64,000 nt of DNA from a virus. The translations under genes and the position numbers were made by a program. This document shows, piece by piece, positions 54,401 through 61,232 of the stretch; positions within the stretch are counted from its first letter, which is position 1, and each line of letters begins with the position of its first letter. The notes under the pieces are model-generated. The model was not told where the DNA came from, searched no databases, and saw nothing but the letters and a program-made list of their open reading frames with translations. The stretch covers positions 21,586-85,585 of the IMG/VR virus record IMGVR_UViG_3300024264_001700; one strand, written 5' to 3'.

Positions 54401-57400
54401 TTACAATATCAGATTTACTATATGGCAAAAATGGATCAAAGTTTTCTTTATATCTAGTTCTTACATTTGACGCTGTTGGAGAGCCTACAAACAAATAATT
54501 TCCGTCAGGTGTATATGCAACCGAAGTACCGTATCCTGATTCTGCCTCATCACTACTAAAAATATCTCCACCTGATGTTAAAGTTTGATCTAAGGTCCAT
54601 GAACTAATATCATTTGATCTACGATAAACGTGTACTCTACCATCTAATTCTTTAGGAGATCCTACAACCATATTTCTGTTATTAGATGTTACATCTAATG
54701 TCGATGCATAATCATGAAAGGAGCCGTCGTCAGTTGTAGGATTTTCTACACTACTTTGTAGATTGTATACTTCTTCATTTCTATATACTCCCCAGTTAGA
54801 ATCTCCGTCAATATCATCTACCCAAATCTGTTGATTAAGTGCTTTATTTTGTTGTAGGATAGCATTTGCACTATCTAAATCTGTACTTCTTACTGATCGT
54901 AGTCCGACTACTTTTAAATCTAAATCATCGTTATGATCAACATCTACAAACTCTGGAAAATCTTTTTGTAACGGCCATTCAACTATCACGTCATTTCTAT
55001 TTTTTTGTATTACTTTGTAGAAATTTACTATACCAAATAGTTCTGCATTAATAACAGAAATATAATCGCCTATTGCAATATCTGTAGGAAATTTATTAAA
55101 CGTAAATCTTACTAACGGATAATCCGAGTCTGGAGTAGTAGTAAGATTTAAATTAACTTCTGATGTTCCAACTAATGTTAGATTTAATCTTGTAAATTGA
55201 TGAACATTCCAAGTATTATTATCAATAGGAGACCAAATATATTGATCTTCTATTAATTGATTTACGTTAGCATAAATTATGTCTTCAAAATTTACTACTT
55301 TAAAATCTACGTCTCCATTATATACATATCCGCTAGATTTTATATACTCGTCAAATTTAGCCGTTGTAGGGAATGGTGAATTGTTATAATTTTTTGATTT
55401 GTGATATAGCTCAAACGGACGTTGTCTATAAACTTTATCTGTATTATCTTGTGGTAGATAATCAACAAGTTCAATAGGTTGCGGCGAAAGTAGCATACTC
55501 TGTTCATCTAATACAATTTCTAATTCTTCTTTTTTATCAACTGATCCGTATCTGCCTACTTGAATTGCCCATTCTTCATAGAACTCTAAACTATCTTTGT
55601 CTGCTGTATTCAGTGCATCAAATAATTTATCAAGTGCATTTTTTGTGCCTTTTTCTTGTATAAATCCTTGATAGAATTTATACTGACTAACATCATCGTT
55701 GATTATATTTGACAAATATTTTCTATTTTGATATCCTAATAGATGTTGAGCAAGTTTTTGTTTTTCTATATCAAAATTGTCACTATCTAAATCATAAAAA
55801 TCTGTAAATTCACTAATTCTATAATCAAAATTTGTAAGTAACTGTGATTTTGGTCTTTCATCGAGTATTTGCCATTTAGATGTACTAAATGTTTCATTAC
55901 CAGGAATATTTTCTAAAGCTACATAATAAAATTCTTTATATTTTATCAAATCACCGATAACATAATCTTGCCATTCTTGCCATTCAGTTACTTTTGCATC
56001 GTCGAAAACAAACCCAGGTGCATTAAGTGTACCATTCCATTTATCGCTTCTGTATCCTGAAACTTTTATTCTTTCTTGTCTATAACCTGTAGACGGTTTA
56101 TATATAATATCGCTAAATTGTGTAGTATTATCTAGCAGCACAACATGCTCTTTTTGCACGAGAGGAAGTTTTATGTGATATACTCCGTCTTCAGTGTTTG
56201 CTAATCCTATGCTAAATCCCGTCGCGGATCTAGCTATTCTACTAATATCTGATTTAATTTGATTGCCATCTGCATTTAGAATTAATCCATAATCATAAAA
56301 ATTATTATTAAGATTATCTACGGTTACAAAAGCTCTTTCAAAATCTATTAATTCTGCACTAGGACTTATAGATAATGCATTTCCTGGTGCCCAGTTTTGA
56401 GTTGTCCAGAATAAAAATTCTCTTACTGCATATGTCCAGTTTTTAATATTATTAGAGCCAGCAAATTGTTCAAACTTGAAGCCTAGTTTATTTAAATATT
56501 CTCCATAACCTATTAAAAAGTCTACTACTTCTTGACTAGTTCTTAATGTTTCACCGTAGTTAAGATAACTTGTAATAGAACTAAATTTTTGCGCTACGGT
56601 TGCAGATTTTCCACCTACAACTGGTGCTTCGGAAAGTCGAGCTAAATTAGTATCATCAAATTGCGCATTACTTTTATAATTTTTTATTACTCTATAAAAT
56701 ACTGTTCCGTCTTCGACAACTTGACCTTTATAATAATTTTTTTCCGGTTGCCACTTAACAAATTCTTCGCTAACTCCTCCTACCGAAATTGCCGGATCTG
56801 AAAATGAAGTAATCGGTTTATAATATGAAAATTGCGGTTTAGCCGGATCATAACCTTTAATTATATAACCAGATGCACTTTTTTCTACAATTACACCACT
56901 GTAACTAGCAATATCGATCGGTGTACTTTTATGTAAGAATATTTTATAGTTTTCTTCAGGTACAAATACATTACCTTGATTATAAGGTGTTCTACTGTCT
57001 AGTATTAATTTAAACTTATCTTTATTACTAAACCCAGCTATTTTAAAACCCATTTTGTTTTTAATTGATTTAACATTGTTAGTATAATCTTCGTATACTT
57101 TTGTTACATAACCTGAAATATAATTATACTGGTAATTCACTAACCCACTTGTATAAATTCTTTCATCATCATTATACGTATTAGGAAATTTAATTTTTTC
57201 TAATTCTATACTTTTTCCTGTAGGAGTGTAAACTAATTGTCCGCAGAAATTTCTAGACATTCTAGAAATATCAAAAGCAGTACCAAGTACTTTAGCTGGT
57301 TGATTTAGTAAGTAACTAAGAAGTATTGCAAAAGGATATTCGCTTGAATTTCTCCATGCTGCTTCTACTGGAGCAGAATCTCCAAATGTAAATCGTTGAC

Positions 57401-60400
57401 GTGTATAACTTGCAACATAATTCTTTGCAAAATTACTTTCTAACGGAGCAGTTAAATTTCCTCTATCGTCTACAGGAATATGAGATACTAATCCCGGTCT
57501 TATATATTTTGGATTTCTAATAGGTAATTTTCCTGGCTCTCTTATCAAGCCTTCTTGTAAATCTTCCCATAATACTAAATTATTTTTTGTATACGGAGCT
57601 ACTCCATAAACTTCGTCCCACCAAGAAGGTTTGATTGTAAACCCTATCATTTCCCATGGATGACTGTGTGGTCGATCTGTATCATATGCTTGCTTATAAA
57701 TACCTCTCCAAAATCCTGGCAAGGTTTCATCATTAGGTCCGGTCATTGAAGAATAATTTATTAAAAATTTATCTGATCTATTATAAAAACTATTTTCTGT
57801 ATAATCTTCATCAACTATTTGATTCCATTGCAAGAAATCAATCAATAATGTATTATCTATTTCCTGTTTAGTAAATTTAGTATCTCTATAAAATCCTCCA
57901 ACATAATCATTAATGTCAAAGATATTAGGATTATAATCTACTTTAATATTATTAAATATTCGTTTTTCAAATTCTAATAATAAATCATCTCGATAGTCGT
58001 TAAATGCTACAGTAATACTTCCGTCGTGTCCTTGTATTACTCGTGTAGGTTCTCTAAATCTATCATCAATATAAATTTTTGGTTCGTAACTAGGATATAA
58101 TCCTAATTTTGTAGGTGTAGGCGGAACATACGATCCATCTGTCGAACTATACTCATAAATTTCAATAGTATCGCCAACTTCTTTATCGGCTACGATAACA
58201 GCAAATCCTTCAGAACTAAATGTATAATCACGTCCTTTTAATAATTGAGTACCGTTCAAATAAACATTAACCGCAGTAGTGCTTATTATGCTGTCGTCAT
58301 AAGCGTTGCTTATTGCAAAAAACGGATTTGAGTCATCTAGTACTTCGTAAACTAATCGTTTACCTGTATTATAAGATATCATATCACTAAAATAAAATGG
58401 CATATTAGATGTTTTATCTTTATTAATTTCTAATAATATTTTATTTAAATGCTGTATTACTGGCCCTGAATATCCTAATTTTGTAGAAGTTTGTATAAGC
58501 TGTCTTTTAAATTTTGCATACTCTTGTTTAGAAAATCGTAAAGCACTTACAATGTTATGTTCTTGAGAATTTAAATGATAATTTGCTAAATTTACAGGTC
58601 CAGAATGTTTCATAAATCTAGTACCAAACTTATCAAGATCTCCTAAATCTCTTAAATTACTTTTTCCAGGATATGTACCGTCAAATTTAGGAATTTCACC
58701 TATCATTGTATTGACATGGTCTACAACTTCTCCTAATGTAAAATCAACTACATTTTCATTTAATGGATTTCTTTCTAAGTTATTAGGTATTTCATAAAAT
58801 CCATTTTTAGATTTAGGACTATTTGATAAAGTTTTTATAATTACAATTTGATTTTCTTTTAAATCATTTGTAAATGTTACAAAAGTTTTTTTATTAATTC
58901 TATCTATTTGATAATCTACATTTTCTTTTTGAAATCTGTCATTAACAAATACCTTGACTTTTAAATCTGTTAGCAAAGTTGAATTTTCGTAAACATCAAT
59001 TTCAAAGTTATTATTTTGTTGTAATGTAGATGTATATTGTCTAATAACATACTGTTTTGTTATTGTAGGTTGAGATGCCCAGCCGTTTTGATATTTAAAA
59101 TCTTCTCGACTTGTATATTTTCTTAAATATGCATTATCTGTATAGACTGTACTAGTACCAGTTTCACTTTGTATAGTAAATGTATCTGATAATAAATTAA
59201 AGTCAAACACAATATCGCCACTATTATCTATAGTTCTATAGCTTAAAGGAAATCCTAATTCTTCATCAGGAGTTCCGGTTCCTTCTCTATAACTAAAAAG
59301 CTTTGTTCCTGTAAAATTTGAACCTTCAAATATAGTAGAGTCGCCAAAATCGTTTCCATTAGGACAACATAAATCAAATTTAGGAGGCTGGTTAGTTTTT
59401 GTTTTTAATTGTCCTAGATTCCATTTGTTATTAGTAAAATGATAACTTTTACCTGCATTATTAGTACCCTTTGTAACTAAAACAGTTTCTAAATCTAATG
59501 GATTAGAGTCATCAGTTTCAAATAAACTTATTTGTCTATAACCTTGGAAGTTCAAAAACTTTACAGTGTATATTTTGTCTTTGACAAGTATATCTGTATC
59601 AGCAGTAAAAAGTATTCTCATACCTTCAGTTATGTCAACACCGTCGATATTATAGCCAGATGAGCCTTCTATAATAGAAAATACATCTGTTGTAAAATCA
59701 TCAATAAGATCAATATCTTTTTTTGCAAATGTTCCAAAATTAAATAATTTTAATCCTGATTCAAATTCAATAATAGGACGTTTAGCTCTAGCATCTTCAT
59801 CAATATTAACTTGTGTTAAATTAATTTCAGCACTTTTATCTATAACATCTCTATGAATCCATCTATTATATCTAGACCAGGCGTTTTTATCAATTGCTGC
59901 ACGATTAGAAACAATATAATCTTTTGTTGCAGGATATGAATTATTATTACTCCATGGTAATATATCAAATCCTTGGGAGTCAAACGGCACTAATTTATTT
60001 TCAGAATATGATGCAGGAATAATTAAATCTATAGTGTTTACTAATCTAATCTTGTCACCAACACCCTCAACATAATACTGACCTGTTTCGTAACTTTGTG
60101 GCACTGTATCCCCAAGGAAGTATACTTTCATTCCATTTGAAACACTCCAGCCATCTTTTGTTGTATATTCTTTTTTACCTAATATTTCTGCTGCTATATC
60201 GATAGTTGTATTTTCTTCAATATCATATACTCGGATATTGCCACTAGTATTCACATCATTTTTTGATATGTAAAATAATTTATCAGGCGCATTATCAGGA
60301 ATAGTAAATTCTATAGTTCCCTTTTCGATATATAAAGTTGCAATTTCTTCATCGTCTTCATTCAGTTTTCTTATTCCATCTGGATAAAGTGTAGAAATAT

Positions 60401-61232
60401 TTTCAGCATCGTCTTGAAAACTAACTATACCGTCTGCAGGTATTACAAAAAAATCACCTGGTTCAGACACAGCACCCTCTTCGTTATATATAACTGAATT
60501 ATATAAATCGGGGCCACTTGAATCATCTCTTCTGCCAGTTAGTAATGCTGACCCGGGTGTAAAAGTTCGTGATAACGCAAATGCCATAGGATGACCCGGA
60601 GTATCTATTTCAAATTTATAAGTCTGTCCTCTATATAATTTTAAGTTAGGATTTCTACTAAATCCATTTGGAGAAAATACATAAGCAAAATTATCGTCGT
60701 CTTCTTCTAATGTAACTGTGTATGTACTCTCAATTCCTCTTTCTTGACCTTGTATTGCAACAGGCTGCGGTCCTTCAGGTATCCAGTAATATTCACGAAA
60801 GTTTACAAATTTATCCCAGTCAATGCCAGGGTTCCATGCATACGACTCTTGAGAGTTTAATTTGCTGTGATTAGCAACTGATCCTGAAAAATTATTTACA
60901 GAATTGATATAATCAACATAGTCTCCATAAAATTTTACATTGCCTAAATTATCTTCTATTACAGTTGCAGGTTCAAATTGATAGTTTTCTCTATCTGATG
61001 ATATATCTCCGATATAATTATCTGTAGTAGTATTATATGATTTGGCATGCTTTCTTCCAAAATATCCTGATAGTTTTTCTGCTGTGCCTGGTTGTGTTAA
61101 TTGATCTAGTGTTGCTTGTAAAAAATTAATATTTGCAGTAGTTCTAAAGAATTTTGGTAATAGATTACTTGTTTTTCTTTCAGAATCTCCAGGAACTGGC
61201 AAACTGTATTCGTTTTGATTATTATTAGACAT
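45486..61232 (-). CDS. Giant baseplate/tail structural protein, 5248 residues
   Basis: One uninterrupted reading frame of 5248 codons with AGGAGG upstream of its ATG. It follows a gp6-like gene, the place of gp7 in T4, and its NTT/NFREYYW-rich N-terminus fits marine phage structural proteins. Seven CBM5/12-like units (Y..G..V.Y.G..Y.A pattern, ending in W) lie at about residues 1490-3370. Three VYRRS/VYRK and SPDGN-type propeller repeats lie at about 2160-3290. Two NPGxGY...GGGG units lie at about 3780 and 4150. The C-terminus has DNTRPLSPTIGTQHMQ. It is far longer than T4 gp7 (about 1030). The sugar-binding-like units suggest contact with the host surface. No processing site was identified. 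Confidence 0.8.
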   Translation of the reverse strand: MSNNNQNEYSLPVPGDSERKTSNLLPKFFRTTANINFLQATLDQLTQPGTAEKLSGYFGRKHAKSYNTTTDNYIGDISSDRENYQFEPATVIEDNLGNVKFYGDYVDYINSVNNFSGSVANHSKLNSQESYAWNPGIDWDKFVNFREYYWIPEGPQPVAIQGQERGIESTYTVTLEEDDDNFAYVFSPNGFSRNPNLKLYRGQTYKFEIDTPGHPMAFALSRTFTPGSALLTGRRDDSSGPDLYNSVIYNEEGAVSEPGDFFVIPADGIVSFQDDAENISTLYPDGIRKLNEDDEEIATLYIEKGTIEFTIPDNAPDKLFYISKNDVNTSGNIRVYDIEENTTIDIAAEILGKKEYTTKDGWSVSNGMKVYFLGDTVPQSYETGQYYVEGVGDKIRLVNTIDLIIPASYSENKLVPFDSQGFDILPWSNNNSYPATKDYIVSNRAAIDKNAWSRYNRWIHRDVIDKSAEINLTQVNIDEDARAKRPIIEFESGLKLFNFGTFAKKDIDLIDDFTTDVFSIIEGSSGYNIDGVDITEGMRILFTADTDILVKDKIYTVKFLNFQGYRQISLFETDDSNPLDLETVLVTKGTNNAGKSYHFTNNKWNLGQLKTKTNQPPKFDLCCPNGNDFGDSTIFEGSNFTGTKLFSYREGTGTPDEELGFPLSYRTIDNSGDIVFDFNLLSDTFTIQSETGTSTVYTDNAYLRKYTSREDFKYQNGWASQPTITKQYVIRQYTSTLQQNNNFEIDVYENSTLLTDLKVKVFVNDRFQKENVDYQIDRINKKTFVTFTNDLKENQIVIIKTLSNSPKSKNGFYEIPNNLERNPLNENVVDFTLGEVVDHVNTMIGEIPKFDGTYPGKSNLRDLGDLDKFGTRFMKHSGPVNLANYHLNSQEHNIVSALRFSKQEYAKFKRQLIQTSTKLGYSGPVIQHLNKILLEINKDKTSNMPFYFSDMISYNTGKRLVYEVLDDSNPFFAISNAYDDSIISTTAVNVYLNGTQLLKGRDYTFSSEGFAVIVADKEVGDTIEIYEYSSTDGSYVPPTPTKLGLYPSYEPKIYIDDRFREPTRVIQGHDGSITVAFNDYRDDLLLEFEKRIFNNIKVDYNPNIFDINDYVGGFYRDTKFTKQEIDNTLLIDFLQWNQIVDEDYTENSFYNRSDKFLINYSSMTGPNDETLPGFWRGIYKQAYDTDRPHSHPWEMIGFTIKPSWWDEVYGVAPYTKNNLVLWEDLQEGLIREPGKLPIRNPKYIRPGLVSHIPVDDRGNLTAPLESNFAKNYVASYTRQRFTFGDSAPVEAAWRNSSEYPFAILLSYLLNQPAKVLGTAFDISRMSRNFCGQLVYTPTGKSIELEKIKFPNTYNDDERIYTSGLVNYQYNYISGYVTKVYEDYTNNVKSIKNKMGFKIAGFSNKDKFKLILDSRTPYNQGNVFVPEENYKIFLHKSTPIDIASYSGVIVEKSASGYIIKGYDPAKPQFSYYKPITSFSDPAISVGGVSEEFVKWQPEKNYYKGQVVEDGTVFYRVIKNYKSNAQFDDTNLARLSEAPVVGGKSATVAQKFSSITSYLNYGETLRTSQEVVDFLIGYGEYLNKLGFKFEQFAGSNNIKNWTYAVREFLFWTTQNWAPGNALSISPSAELIDFERAFVTVDNLNNNFYDYGLILNADGNQIKSDISRIARSATGFSIGLANTEDGVYHIKLPLVQKEHVVLLDNTTQFSDIIYKPSTGYRQERIKVSGYRSDKWNGTLNAPGFVFDDAKVTEWQEWQDYVIGDLIKYKEFYYVALENIPGNETFSTSKWQILDERPKSQLLTNFDYRISEFTDFYDLDSDNFDIEKQKLAQHLLGYQNRKYLSNIINDDVSQYKFYQGFIQEKGTKNALDKLFDALNTADKDSLEFYEEWAIQVGRYGSVDKKEELEIVLDEQSMLLSPQPIELVDYLPQDNTDKVYRQRPFELYHKSKNYNNSPFPTTAKFDEYIKSSGYVYNGDVDFKVVNFEDIIYANVNQLIEDQYIWSPIDNNTWNVHQFTRLNLTLVGTSEVNLNLTTTPDSDYPLVRFTFNKFPTDIAIGDYISVINAELFGIVNFYKVIQKNRNDVIVEWPLQKDFPEFVDVDHNDDLDLKVVGLRSVRSTDLDSANAILQQNKALNQQIWVDDIDGDSNWGVYRNEEVYNLQSSVENPTTDDGSFHDYASTLDVTSNNRNMVVGSPKELDGRVHVYRRSNDISSWTLDQTLTSGGDIFSSDEAESGYGTSVAYTPDGNYLFVGSPTASNVRTRYKENFDPFLPYSKSDIVNYKESLWRANRDILPAIGSQSYNTFGSYTDFINDDTVDSTLLALLITGTPGLNNNYVNNPETGRGHVLVRAPLQQYLASSVGDTIHLQYNLYSKNNPNINDAYEPWNNLLDIKATDLTGAFEIKNKVEVIVRIPEYTVLPIIGDFLETTTAAGTVVFVGEQGGTTVLYLENTTGVFEQTGVMFVNDDNLVGTYSLIAENLTPDVVGGFWLIETDPYNNGTEFYDTGNGLVYVDLVRSEESRVKNQYFNLLNTTSTIGDYTGIKKQASQILNLSYSGNPYNTPADYPADIFVFRTPNTDEFNSIVSGESIKLELQSNENFTTDLTQFGFQDSIINKSHDVFDIWDGFIEFEYSEFDFNGDPFEPQARYHYVGNVLTERPNGGDIIVDKQIPFNEFGGLALTSYNTSAAEVMFYQRDFLRVRVYVKILQEYDGTTYGGNFELYNTNIARYEFTRLGNDLYRGAADPDRDMGVIDSVDVGFSLVNTADNIGKLFVVKNNVINDSTGTFFMPLVENADLVNDEYWLYNEQTRSGDSRSASLPSSFNKDYTQVYNIPVDSFGEKKFDNEGVISVYRRSENGAYTYIRSIVSRYRGNDRKFGSRINVKQVNSKYYISVSSEGDESLNNFGTIEFLTHGLDDEQSLRYRGKFDLNLDYVQGDIVVFRGEYYETLINFIQDINNPILVTNNLYWKNISFVYGIDKDYRGEYDPVIPYRAGEIVKYDGPDSGNNRLFVAKTNISANSSFNYFQWDIVPTGIDYLGYIPNNSGFVAYDFADFDKNASYNVDSIVVYNEKLYKANDDITPNSIELNRRFNPNEWTEQFNAKDEVFFDPETNIIRFGEKFELSTTGDVLITTSTQETNSTPETIVLVYRKINDKFYLDQSIYPDIPNTGFANSISISPDGNTIAIGEPFDDINKIDQGKVHVYQFNGTRFTKGQMLYSPSNEESELFGFTVAATNNGIFITSANGDSVIPTIFDTGETAFDNNFTRFAGSNKDSGVVYHYEKIEQKYLFAEDLVLRDKDAILLGENLKINNNHVYMGMTNMILNDYDVFSKNKSYKKGSIVEYDGIAYVANADITPGLVIEDRDFDNTEWTRTAPIILPDGTLNQKSRGTVLEYRKDSGKTAWTKTREKIAPVDTSKIENIFLYNKRTDQILTYLDWIDPIQGKIAGPAEQELTYKIPFDPARYNVSAVAGVYDEEKFWAEENVGKLWWDISEARFTYPYQGDTIYQNGAFNKLEFNTSVDVYEWVESEFTPSEYDEIADTEEGLLKGVSGQSIYSDAIYTQKTFYDSVSNAYFVKNYFWVKNKATVPSLEDRTISALDVTKLITNPSAQGYRHVNFLSANRLTMHNISSFINNKDIVLSIRWTEDTIDQNVHNQYQIISEGLETSRLNTEIEQKWFDSLVGYDTNLKVVPDITLSPKYRYGNKFRPRQSMFVNREEALKQVIERVNMILKKNIIADLYNLSPLSQAQVAPTQLSSQYDAVIDTTSELQFVGISKAEQAILEPVIQNGRIVRVRIINPGRGYKVAPTYSIIGNGNGASFDITINNLGQITNINVESQGNNYESNTLISVRPFSVLVNNDSTVFGKWSIYRLNYDEKTWFRYQVQEFDVNLFWNYIDWYQEGINEFTDIDYEVDQSYELLGLEATIGDTVKIANISTGGWLLLRKIANESVDDYTVNYETIGRQNGSIQFSDALYDLAGNSIGYDNRSYDSYFYDSQPIKETRIILETIRDNLFVDNLSVEYNKLWFASLRYIFSEQNNVDWAFKTSFIKGKHNKGVLDQPRNFQNNTLPSYTDFINEAKPYSSTIREFVTDYDAFDNTRSSTTDFDLPPFYSENTKSIQTSKVKAQETQLIGIDDIMLEYPRKHWLDNVGYEITQIKIANPGSGYLTKPKVIITGGGGQNATAEAYISQGKIVEIKVTNAGSGYISKPDIEIIGSQEDDGTSATASVILGNGLARTANIKVKFDRISGNVYIAELTESETYYGTGSKFVFDLNFPMDLNNTKVKVLIDNKEQLRSRYTFANTENLDKTYTREQGQIIFTTPPNVGAEIVIDYYKPISMLTAQDRLAYGYNPTTGMFGIGENNDGSMNFAQLMDGVDYGGVEVRSFDFEGPAGWGSGEWYSTSWDIYDNTYEDEIFTFDGSTISIKLSQPLEQDTEYNVYLNGVRIDDPNFDSGKFDYTGVIINSLIGDGTTDTIFLDELGIIVADGDVLIIRKNTSDGSVTPDTESYDTALSGGDLNYQTAQGINAEDIIVDGDGFVTPTTSKGPEELVPGQLVDTLDIKVYHREGDGQGKIYSQSYKTDGTVEFNLELTPSTKDAVIVKLDNVILSNDKYTIDFVNNTVTLNEVPDSEKELNIITISAGQQKILTADAFVGDGVKYEVIVDVDYTDLLDVFATIDGVQVSTTLVNYDSTDSTNKNLKGNLLIRFDTPPSENAQVNYIVFYDNTKINYSQVTKDVFKGDGSSVLYNLTQSPLYKLPTQHNTIIKVDNKILNPGYNKQFVVDSNNRIVEYDELSEELVGTTQYSLDLFQQPGASITVNDLLVILNGETITFPAQWRFDIFNNAIELTPGTGNEGDILEIYVVTDGEYTIDGTDVTFKVPPADNSLIEVIKFTNHDILQTERINLDVVARSIISEGQDEFVIYHRLTRGEIELRYPAIDAQYVWVSINGELLSPTVDYHITSDLKKVQLLELPNPNDVIDIIHFAAPVVTNTFAFRQFKDMLNRTHFKRLDSATTTLSQDLNYYDLRIEVIDGTKLPEPNKGKNIPGVIFIEGERIEYLVKEGNLLRQLRRGTLGTGTKDIINAGTNVFDQGISKTIPYRDQIITQNFTTDGISSNFALDFVPNNLNEFEVFYAGRRLRKNEIDIFDQTLALDSSEGDVLTPGEFILPEFDFTDNTRPLSPTIGTQHMQSEYIFTWNGISWKSNSLILNFVPQENLQVTVVRKIGKTWTTPGESLVESNNNIARFVRDSDSGLLE
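51135..56760 (-). repeat. Seven CBM5/12-like repeat units within giant protein
   Basis: Coding repeats near 56640-56760, 55865-55990, 54340-54445, 52335-52475, 52165-52305, 51960-52090 and 51135-51265. Each has the pattern of a Tyr, then KGDIV or similar, a short Tyr-x-x-x-Tyr strand, an Asn/Ala turn and a terminal Trp. The last four cluster in 1.4 kb. These resemble small chitin- or polysaccharide-binding domains; identity is by pattern only. Confidence 0.5.
51360..54760 (-). repeat. Propeller-like (FG-GAP-type) repeats within giant protein
   Basis: Three stretches (about 54470-54760, 52510-52830, 51360-51910) encode VYRRSxD, GxSVAYTPDGNYLFVGSP or SISISPDGNTIAIGEP and similar lines. These are typical of beta-propeller or integrin-alpha-type repeats and are interleaved with the CBM-like units. 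Confidence 0.45.
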
